A DNA stretch of 6,926 nucleotides from Pseudomonadota bacterium (lineage in GTDB: Bacteria; Myxococcota; Polyangia; GCA-2747355; JACKDQ01), in assembly GCA_030591195.1 (NCBI GenBank), contig JAUVBO010000133.1:1-6926 (forward strand), given 5' to 3'. This document shows, piece by piece, positions 1-6,216 of this stretch. The notes beneath the pieces were generated by a model. It was not told the origin of the DNA. It did not search any database and saw only the letters and a program-made list of their open reading frames with translations. The position numbers and the translations under genes were made by a program. Position 1 is the stretch's first letter. Every line of letters begins with the position of its first letter.

Positions 1-41
1 CCCGAACCCTCGGGCCGTCGCTCACCAGAAAGATGGCACCA
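1..41. other. Downstream flank, no gene assigned
   Basis: Only 41 bases follow the TPR stop. On the minus strand one frame is open to the window edge and contains a GTG at 25 (reading SDGPRVR after the start), but it has no ribosome-binding site. An ATG overlapping the TPR stop opens a frame of only seven codons. A co-directional gene may begin here, but it cannot be shown. Confidence 0.3.
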
Positions 42-806
42 TCATGACTGCAGTCGCGCGCGCTCGCGATCGAACGCGTCGCTGACGTAGTAGCTGGCGA
101 GGCGCTCCATCACCGGCATCGCGTGGAGCAGACCGCCCTGATACGCGACCTCCACCAGCACCCCTTCCCGCAACGCCAGGCCCCTCGCCACAGCGCCCAG
201 GTCCTCGGTGACCAGCAGGCCGACGCGCCAGCAGGCGTCGTCAATGGCCGAGAACCAGGACTGGATCGTCCGCTCGGCCTTCTTCTGGCTCGTCGCGTGT
301 TGCACCAGCAGCTTGGTCAACGCCCGCTTGGTCCGGCCCGAGACGCCGGCGAGAAACTCCTTGGCCGGCTCCGGCCGCAGGTCCTCGGGCAGCAACAACA
401 TCGCGATGAACTCGCGTACCGCGCGACGCACGGAGGGCGAGTGGTTGACCAACTCGCCGTAGCCGAGCTTGAGCGCGGTGGTCGCCATCACCATCTGCGC
501 GCGAAGCTCCGGCACCGGCAGGTTCTCCGTCGTCGGCGAGGTGACGATCGAGCTGGAGACGACACCGATCGGCACCGGCAGCTCGGTCGCCACCGCAGCA
601 CCGATCTCCACCGATGCCAGCCGGCACATCTCGGAGGTCAGCGACTGCAGCTCCGACCGTGAGGCGGGCGAGGTCTGGATCTCGGGCAAGAAGAGCTTGC
701 AGACCTGCGCGCCGATCAGCTTCCAGATCTGATCCAGCGGCGACTCCGCCAGCGGCGCGCCGAGCGCCTTCCAAGCGTCGGCCTTGATCGCGGCCAACGG
801 CGCCGG
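42..806 (-). other. C-terminal non-TPR domain of the giant TPR protein
   Basis: Residues of about 1746-1999 (from the GTG) follow the last TPR after a Pro/Ala-rich linker (PPAPLA, 1745-1750). They lack the TPR pattern. The segment has an N-terminal part (about 1765-1825), a Val/Pro/Ser/Thr-rich middle (LPVPIGVVSS and a second LPVPE), and a helical end with WFSAIDDACWRVGLLVTED (1929-1947). From memory, the end resembles a domain found at the C-terminus of large TPR proteins in myxobacteria, where a similar WRAGLL-type segment occurs. I cannot confirm this without a search. No HExxH zinc motif or other catalytic signature is visible. Confidence 0.5.
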
Positions 807-3800
807 CGGATCCGTCGCCGCCACGTGCCCGCCGAGGGCGAGCTGGACCACCTGGGCCGCACGCCGCACCCGGTGCTCGAGCCCGAGGATCTTGTAGCCC
901 CGGGCCAGCTGCTCGTAGGCCGGCACGTACTCGCCCCGGTCAGCGATCGCGCCGTAGAGCAGGTCGAACGCCTCGGCCGGGTTCTCACCACGGAGGAGGA
1001 AGCCAGCGAGGTTCATTCGGTCGTCGATGTCGGGATCCTTGAGCTTGACCGCCTTGCGGTAGAGCGTCACCGCGCGGTCGATGAAGCCTCGACGACCGAA
1101 GAACTCCGCCTGGGCCCGCATCACGTCAGCGCTGCGAACCTTGAGCCCCTGCTCGGCCAGCTTGAGCTCCCGCTCGGCGTTGTCGGCGTCGCCAGAGGCG
1201 AGCAGGCGCTTGCTCAGGGCCAGGTACGGGTACGGCCACTCGGGTGCGTACTCGCAGGCCCGGCGGAGGTTCGACTCGGCCGCCTTGAGGTTTCCGGCAG
1301 CGAGGGCTGCCAGCCCCGCCGAGTGGTAGCGCTTGGCGAGCTGCACCAGGTCACCGGTGGCCCGCGAGGCGAGCTGATTGCAGGCGCTGGTCAGCTCCTC
1401 GAGCGCCCGCTGGGGCTCGCCGGCCATGATCAACATCCGCGCCATCTCGACCCGCACGTCGTCGAGGTTCGGCTGCCGCTTGAGCGCCTCCTGGTAGCTC
1501 TTGATCGACCGCTCGTACTCCTGGCAATGCTCGCCCCAGTGGCGGGCAAGCCAGAGGGTCGCGTCGAGCCACTGGTTGAAGTCCGCATCGTCGACGAGGC
1601 ACTGCTCCACCAGCTCCCGCCCGGCGGCCTCCTCGCCGATCGAGACCAACAGGTCGGCGAGCGGCACGACGATCCGCAGCTGCGGCCCGGACATCTTCAC
1701 CGCAGCCCGGTAGAGCGAGAGCGCCTCGTCGACCTCGCCGCGGTGCTCGGCGAGCACCCCGGCGGTCGCCGAGAGGATCGATCGTCCCTCGGGGTCCTCG
1801 CGCTTGTTCGCTTCCTTCAGCAGCTCCCGAAAGGCGGAGGTGAAGTCGTAGGCATCTGGGTGCTGCCGGCAGAGATCGAGCAAGCCGTGGAGCGCCGCGC
1901 TGTCGCCCGGCCGCAGCCGCAGGGCCTTGACCAGCGCCTCGGCCGCGTCGTTCGGCTTGTCGAGCTTGGTCAGCACCTCGGCCCAGCGAATGAGGAACCG
2001 CGCCCGCTGGGCCTGGGTCGCCCGCCCTCGACGGGCGTAGACCTTGCCCCAGGCGGCCGCGTCGGCGTAGCGCCCCTGGCTGGCGTAGTGCTCGAACAGC
2101 GCCAGCGCGGCGGGCATGCACTCGCGGTGGATGCGGATCGCCTGCTCGTAGCGCTTGAGCGCCGTGGCCCGGTCACCGAGCTTGGTCGCGTAGACCTCGG
2201 CCGCCTGGGCCAACACGTCGGCCTTGCCCTTGCTCTCCGACCAGACCGCCGCCTCGGCCTCGAGGGTCTGCGCCACCTTCTGCCACTCGCTCCGCCGGGT
2301 GTGGAGGTCGCGCAGGCCGTGGAGCGCGGGCAGGCAGCTCTTCGACTGCCGCAGGGACTCGGTGTAGTAGCGGAACGCCTCGTCGTCGTCATGGTGCTGG
2401 GTCTCGATCACCGAGCCCATCTTGAAATAGAGCAGCGCCACCCGCGCCGGCTTGCCGCCGAGCTGGATCTGGCTCTTGGTCACCTGGAGCAGCTCGTCCC
2501 AGCGCTCGAGCGACTCGTAGATCCGCGCCAGAGACTCGAGCGCTTCCGCGTTCACAGCGTCGACCTTCAGCGCCCGGTTGTAGAGGTCGATCGACAGGTC
2601 GATGTCGGTCTTCTCGCTGATCGCCGCCGCGCGGAGCACCAGATCGAGCTTCTCGCCCCGCTCGGTGATCATGTTCGCCTGCTCGAGCAACAGGTCGACC
2701 AGCTTGCGGTGATCGTTCTCGCGCTCGAGCTTCTTCTGCAGCACGGCGAAGGCGCGCGAGTCGCTCGGCGCGAGCTGGTAGATCCGCTCGTAGAGCCGGA
2801 CCGTCTCCGCCTCGTCCTTGAGCCGGTTCTGCGCGATCTCCGCCGCGCGGTGGAGGTGGGAGACCCGCTCGCGGTCGTCCTCGAGGCTCTCGGCGAAGGT
2901 CTCGAACAGCGGCACCAGCCGCTGCCAGTCGCCGAGCTGGGTGAGGATCTCCTCCAGCCGGCCGAGGGTCGTCTCGTCGCCCGGCCGCAGCCGGAGCAGG
3001 TGGGTGAAGGTCTCCATCGCCTCGCTGACGACCTGGAGGTGACTGAGCTCGATGTTGCCCTTGCGCGCCAGCAGGTCGGCCGCCGCCGGGTTGTCGCCAG
3101 CGGCGACCAGGACCTGGACCCGGCGTTCGTAGAACTCGCAGAGCTCGCGATAGCGACCCTGATCGACGAGGATCCGCTCAAGGCAGCTCAGCGCCCGCTC
3201 GTCGTCGGCGTAGCTCTGCAGCTGCAGCGCGAGCGTCGCCAGCCCGCGGTTGTCCTTGCGCTCGCGGTAGCAGTCGGCGAGGTCGAGCAGGATCTGTAGC
3301 ACCTCGCCCTGGTCCTGGCACTCCTGCAGGATCCGCTCGAGGACCCGCACCCGCTCGCCGGTGTTGCCGGCTTGCTTCAGCGCCGCCTCGTACGCGCGCA
3401 GGGCCTCCAGGTCGCCTGGGTCTTCCGCCAACACCTTGCGGAAGTGCTTGATCGCCTCGTCCGGCTGGGAGAGCTGCTCGGCGTAGAGCTTGCCCAGCTC
3501 GAGGCGGATCGGTTGCTGTTCGGCCGGCGTCGAGAGCGGGAGCAGCGCCTCGAGCACGGGGGCGAGCTCCGTCGCCGCCTGAAGACCGATCCCGTTCTCC
3601 TGGTCGGCCCGGAGCAGATCGGCCAAGCGCAGCAGCGGCTGGCCATTGCTGCGCTCGAGCTCGACCGCCTTGCGGTAGCAGCCCTTGGCCCGCCCGCGGT
3701 CGTCGAGGTGCTCGGCGTAGATGTCACCGGCCTCGATCGCCGCCGCGCACGCTTCGCGGTCGTCGCTGGAGCGCTCTGCGAGCTGGCCGCAGGCGTCGGC

Positions 3801-6041
3801 GAGCAGCTCGTGGTTCGACGACTGCTGGGCCGCCCGGCGCAGGCCGCGCAGACCGGCTACCGAACTCGAGAGCAACTCGCGGCGGTTGACCAGCTCGTGC
3901 CACCAGCCGAACTTGCCCGCGAGGTGGGTCAAGCTGTCGATGGCGCGGCTGTTGCTCGACTCGAGCTTGAGCACCTCGTCGGCGTGGGTCAGCACCCGGC
4001 GGCCCGCCGCCTTGCCGTCGCCGCGCCCGAGCAGCCGCCGGGCTGCCGAGAGGCTGTCGAAGTGCAGCTTGAGGCGGCTGTCGTCGCTGTCGGCGAGCTG
4101 CAGCAGGCTGTCGAGCACCTCGAGCAGCGGCTCCCAGCGGTCGGCCTTGGCGAACATCGCCCGCATCCCGCTGAGGGCGCCAGGGTGCAGCGGGTTGAGC
4201 TCGAGCACCCGCCGATAGGCCTTCTCAGCCCCTGGCAGCTCGTCGAGCCGCTGCCAGAGCAGGTCGCCCACCGCGCAGAAGAGACTCTCGCCCTGGGAGT
4301 GGGTCGCGGCGCGCTCGAGGGACTGGGCCGCCTGGCGCACGTTGTCGAGCCGGAGATGGATCGCCGCACCCCGCTTGAGCGCCTCGACGTCGGTCGGGTT
4401 CTCGGCGGTCATCTTGTCCGAGAGGGTCGCCGCTTGCTTCAGGTCGCCGGCGCTCCAGTACAGGTCCACCGCCATGCCGAGGAGCCGCGCCCGCCCCTCG
4501 CTACGGGCCTTGCTCGCCAGCTGGGAGAGCAGCTGCGCCGCGGTGCCCGCCGCCTCGACCTTGGAGGCGCCGACCGCGGCGAGGATCTGCCCGATGATCG
4601 CCTCGGCGTGCTCGCCGAGGCGTCGGCGCGCGTGCTCGAACGAGCTCAGCGCATCGTCGTGCCGCTGGGCGTCGAGCTGGCGCACACCGGAGCAGAAGGC
4701 GGCCAGGCCGCGACGCTTCGAGTCCGTGTCCTTCTCGGCCATCGAGGTCCAGACCCGAGCCATCAGGTCGTTGTCGCGACAGCGACGGGCGAGCGCCAGC
4801 AGCAGGCTCCACATCCGCGATGCCGCCGGCCCCCGCATCTCCTGCACCGCGTTGGCGACCTGCCCGAGCAGCCGGGGGGCGCTGTCGGGCTGCTTGGCCC
4901 CGAGCAGCAGCGAGATCAGCAGCGCCTGATCGCGGTCCACCCGCTCGCCAGAGAGCTCGATGAAGGTCTCGCCGACCTCGGCCCACAGCCGCAGCCGCGC
5001 CTGGCAGACGGCACGATAGCGCGCGGCGAGCACCCCGAGCGCCCCCTCGACGCCCGAGGGCAGCAGGTCGAGGGCCCGCTGCCACTCGTCGCCCGCCATC
5101 ATCAGCTCGGCGGCCCGCAGCGACAACACCTCGGCCAGCGCCCCGCTCGCCTGCTCCGCCTCGGCGGCGTAGCGCTCCGCCAGCTCGCCCGGCTTGGAGA
5201 CCGCCTCCTGGCGGGCAAGCAAGGCGCGCAGGTGCCGGTAGGCAGCGGCGGCCTGGTCGTCGTCGAAGGTCGGCGCCTCGCCGACGAGCTGTCCGGTGCG
5301 GCTGGCGAGGAAGATCGCCGTGGCCTCGGCCTCGACCTCGAGGCCCGCCTCGGACAGCAGCACGCGCCGGCGCTCGAGCACTCGCTCGAGCTCGCTCCCG
5401 GATCCGGTCGCCCCTCTCGCCCCCTCGAACGTTCGCTCGAGCAGCTGCTCCACGGCGAACAGCGGGACCTCGTCCGAGGCCCCCTGCAGCAGCTTGACCT
5501 GCTGCGCGCGCGTGCCGAGCCGATCGCCTGCAATGTGAGCGTGGACCAGCCCCCCGGACACCGACGGCTCGAGCAGCTTGATCAGCTCCTGCCAGTTGCC
5601 GCGCCCGGCGACGGTCAGCTGCCGCACCAGCAGCTCGCCGCCGGTGGCGCCGGATCCGGCGGGGAGCTCCTCGTCGTGGATCAGCATCCGGACCAGGTTG
5701 GCCTCGACCTCCACCGCCGCCCGCTCGTCGCCCGAGGTCGCCGCGAGCTCGGCCTTGAGCCAGTGGTCGAAGGTCTCCTTGCCCGGCAGGAACACCACCA
5801 ACTGGTGGAACAGCCAGCGGGCCAGCTTGTCCTTCAGGTTGTTTTGGGACAGGCGTTCGATGGCCGGCGGCGTGGCCTGCTGCACCTCGACCAGCATCGC
5901 AGCGTGGAGGGCTTCGGCCTCGGCACCGCGGCTTCGGCCTGGGTCGACCAGCGACAGGAGGCTGTCCCATCCGAGCTGCTTGATGATCTGCTGGCGAGTG
6001 GGCTGCTGTGGAAGAATGCCTGGGAGCACCTGATTGTCCAC
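42..6041 (-). CDS. Giant tetratricopeptide-repeat (TPR) protein, 1999 aa, probable cytoplasmic scaffold
   Basis: Residue numbers count from the GTG at 6041. About residues 1-520 are Ala/Leu/Glu-rich and helical, with only weak TPR character. From about 555 to 1730 there are many TPR-type helix pairs, for example AEKAYRRVLELNP (605-617) and AFRYYTESLRQ (1222-1232). Most are arranged in units of about 72 residues with an aromatic residue four positions after a small residue. About 1746-1999 form a non-TPR C-terminal domain. I see no signal peptide, membrane helix or enzyme motif, so a cytoplasmic protein-binding scaffold is the likely role; partners are unknown. The frame stays open upstream to a TTG at 6161. 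I prefer the GTG because that TTG is the -35 element of a good promoter, and the 40 extra codons are poor in G/C at third positions and use TCA twice and AGA once. A GTG at 6029 or the first ATG at 5897 are alternative starts. The gene lies 174 bp downstream of a co-directional kinase gene. No specific family name is recognised. Confidence 0.93.
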   Translation of the reverse strand: MDNQVLPGILPQQPTRQQIIKQLGWDSLLSLVDPGRSRGAEAEALHAAMLVEVQQATPPAIERLSQNNLKDKLARWLFHQLVVFLPGKETFDHWLKAELAATSGDERAAVEVEANLVRMLIHDEELPAGSGATGGELLVRQLTVAGRGNWQELIKLLEPSVSGGLVHAHIAGDRLGTRAQQVKLLQGASDEVPLFAVEQLLERTFEGARGATGSGSELERVLERRRVLLSEAGLEVEAEATAIFLASRTGQLVGEAPTFDDDQAAAAYRHLRALLARQEAVSKPGELAERYAAEAEQASGALAEVLSLRAAELMMAGDEWQRALDLLPSGVEGALGVLAARYRAVCQARLRLWAEVGETFIELSGERVDRDQALLISLLLGAKQPDSAPRLLGQVANAVQEMRGPAASRMWSLLLALARRCRDNDLMARVWTSMAEKDTDSKRRGLAAFCSGVRQLDAQRHDDALSSFEHARRRLGEHAEAIIGQILAAVGASKVEAAGTAAQLLSQLASKARSEGRARLLGMAVDLYWSAGDLKQAATLSDKMTAENPTDVEALKRGAAIHLRLDNVRQAAQSLERAATHSQGESLFCAVGDLLWQRLDELPGAEKAYRRVLELNPLHPGALSGMRAMFAKADRWEPLLEVLDSLLQLADSDDSRLKLHFDSLSAARRLLGRGDGKAAGRRVLTHADEVLKLESSNSRAIDSLTHLAGKFGWWHELVNRRELLSSSVAGLRGLRRAAQQSSNHELLADACGQLAERSSDDREACAAAIEAGDIYAEHLDDRGRAKGCYRKAVELERSNGQPLLRLADLLRADQENGIGLQAATELAPVLEALLPLSTPAEQQPIRLELGKLYAEQLSQPDEAIKHFRKVLAEDPGDLEALRAYEAALKQAGNTGERVRVLERILQECQDQGEVLQILLDLADCYRERKDNRGLATLALQLQSYADDERALSCLERILVDQGRYRELCEFYERRVQVLVAAGDNPAAADLLARKGNIELSHLQVVSEAMETFTHLLRLRPGDETTLGRLEEILTQLGDWQRLVPLFETFAESLEDDRERVSHLHRAAEIAQNRLKDEAETVRLYERIYQLAPSDSRAFAVLQKKLERENDHRKLVDLLLEQANMITERGEKLDLVLRAAAISEKTDIDLSIDLYNRALKVDAVNAEALESLARIYESLERWDELLQVTKSQIQLGGKPARVALLYFKMGSVIETQHHDDDEAFRYYTESLRQSKSCLPALHGLRDLHTRRSEWQKVAQTLEAEAAVWSESKGKADVLAQAAEVYATKLGDRATALKRYEQAIRIHRECMPAALALFEHYASQGRYADAAAWGKVYARRGRATQAQRARFLIRWAEVLTKLDKPNDAAEALVKALRLRPGDSAALHGLLDLCRQHPDAYDFTSAFRELLKEANKREDPEGRSILSATAGVLAEHRGEVDEALSLYRAAVKMSGPQLRIVVPLADLLVSIGEEAAGRELVEQCLVDDADFNQWLDATLWLARHWGEHCQEYERSIKSYQEALKRQPNLDDVRVEMARMLIMAGEPQRALEELTSACNQLASRATGDLVQLAKRYHSAGLAALAAGNLKAAESNLRRACEYAPEWPYPYLALSKRLLASGDADNAERELKLAEQGLKVRSADVMRAQAEFFGRRGFIDRAVTLYRKAVKLKDPDIDDRMNLAGFLLRGENPAEAFDLLYGAIADRGEYVPAYEQLARGYKILGLEHRVRRAAQVVQLALGGHVAATDPPAPLAAIKADAWKALGAPLAESPLDQIWKLIGAQVCKLFLPEIQTSPASRSELQSLTSEMCRLASVEIGAAVATELPVPIGVVSSSIVTSPTTENLPVPELRAQMVMATTALKLGYGELVNHSPSVRRAVREFIAMLLLPEDLRPEPAKEFLAGVSGRTKRALTKLLVQHATSQKKAERTIQSWFSAIDDACWRVGLLVTEDLGAVARGLALREGVLVEVAYQGGLLHAMPVMERLASYYVSDAFDRERARLQS
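945..3455 (-). repeat. Coding super-repeat: consecutive ~72-residue TPR-pair units
   Basis: Within the TPR protein an anchor of the form small-x-x-x-aromatic, as in SIDLY, ALKRY, ALSLY, SIKSY and AVTLY, starts at residues 863, 933, 1008, 1080, 1150, 1222, 1294, 1366, 1440, 1512, 1588 and 1657 (numbered from the GTG). Spacings are 70, 75, 72, 70, 72, 72, 72, 74, 72, 76 and 69. Each unit is about two TPR-length helix pairs. The first has the classical pattern ending in a Pro region, and the second is looser, often with a (W/Y)xxL segment such as GDWQRL or ERWDEL. Less regular units start earlier, at 605, 683 and 785. The units have diverged strongly, and I saw no long DNA-level repeat. Confidence 0.75.
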
Positions 6042-6048
6042 GTATCTA

Positions 6049-6052
6049 TCCC
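6049..6052 (-). promoter_or_regulatory. Weak ribosome-binding site for the GTG start
   Basis: GGGA lies 7 nt before the GTG at 6041 on the minus strand, within the purine-rich stretch GGGATAGA. This spacing suits a Shine-Dalgarno site, but only four bases match. A GGA sits similarly before the alternative GTG at 6029, so it supports the downstream start region without fixing the codon. Confidence 0.35.
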
Positions 6053-6109
6053 GTCGGGGCTTGGTGATGGCCGCGAGCCCTGCCTGGTCCCGTGAAGCTC
6101 GAAGAAACG

Positions 6110-6124
6110 CCGAACCACTTTCGG
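6110..6124 (-). promoter_or_regulatory. Small hairpin at the predicted 5' end of the TPR mRNA
   Basis: CCGAA (6124-6120) and TTCGG (6114-6110) form a perfect 5-bp stem with a 5-nt loop. It would begin at the second base of the transcript if the predicted promoter is used. Such 5'-end stems often protect mRNA, but a 5-bp stem in GC-rich DNA can also arise by chance. Confidence 0.25.
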
Positions 6125-6131
6125 TACACGA

Positions 6132-6161
6132 ATTGTAGAGCCAACAGGTGGAATCTGACAA
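6132..6161 (-). promoter_or_regulatory. Predicted sigma70-type promoter for the TPR gene
   Basis: On the minus strand, TTGTCA (6161-6156) matches the -35 consensus at five of six bases. TACAAT (6137-6132) matches the -10 consensus at five of six. The spacer is 18 bp. The expected start is the A at about 6125, giving a leader of about 84 nt before the GTG at 6041. It lies in the only AT-richer stretch of the window and points into the TPR gene. The match is by eye. Confidence 0.6.
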
Positions 6162-6181
6162 CCGCTCGATAATACAGCGTC

Positions 6182-6216
6182 AGCACCGTGGCCCATCCCT
6201 TGAGCCCGACGGTGCT
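6182..6216 (-). terminator. Hairpin at the kinase stop codon, possible terminator or mRNA 3'-end structure
   Basis: On the minus strand AGCACCGT (6216-6209) and ACGGTGCT (6189-6182) form a perfect 8-bp stem. Its first A is the last base of the kinase TGA stop. A GGC/GCC pairing inside can extend the stem past a 2-nt bulge. No T-run follows (GACGCTGTATT comes next), so it is not a canonical intrinsic terminator. It may slow polymerase, protect the kinase mRNA 3' end, or act with Rho. Confidence 0.4.

Noticed and set aside
1..14. Inverted repeat CCCGA-ACCC-TCGGG at the left edge
   Set aside because: A 5-bp stem is common in GC-rich DNA. Any T-run for a terminator would lie outside the window.
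32..43. Palindrome GATGG-CA-CCATC at the TPR stop codon
   Set aside because: The loop is only two bases and the stem is five bases, too weak to call a terminator.
22..45. ATG overlapping the TPR stop (ATGA-type coupling)
   Set aside because: The frame ends after seven codons (MMVPSFW), so it does not start a downstream gene.
825..3299. Long plus-strand open frame of 824 codons
   Set aside because: It is the exact antisense register of the TPR gene. Its product is a low-complexity mix of Arg, Leu, Gly, Glu and Val with no domain, as expected for a shadow in GC-rich DNA.
5911..5940. Ten-base direct repeat gcttcggcct, two copies 20 bases apart
   Set aside because: It falls in Ala/Glu/Arg-rich coding sequence, is read in two different frames, and does not extend further, so it is likely chance.
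4501..5970. Minus-strand frame of 489 codons overlapping the N-terminal half of the TPR gene
   Set aside because: It is rich in Arg, Gly, Ala and Pro and reads as an out-of-frame shadow. The TPR frame is continuous across it, with no sign of a frameshift.
3372..6095. Long plus-strand open frame of 907 codons
   Set aside because: Same antisense register and same composition as the 825-3299 frame. It runs past the TPR start into the promoter leader, and the opposite strand has clear TPR motifs.
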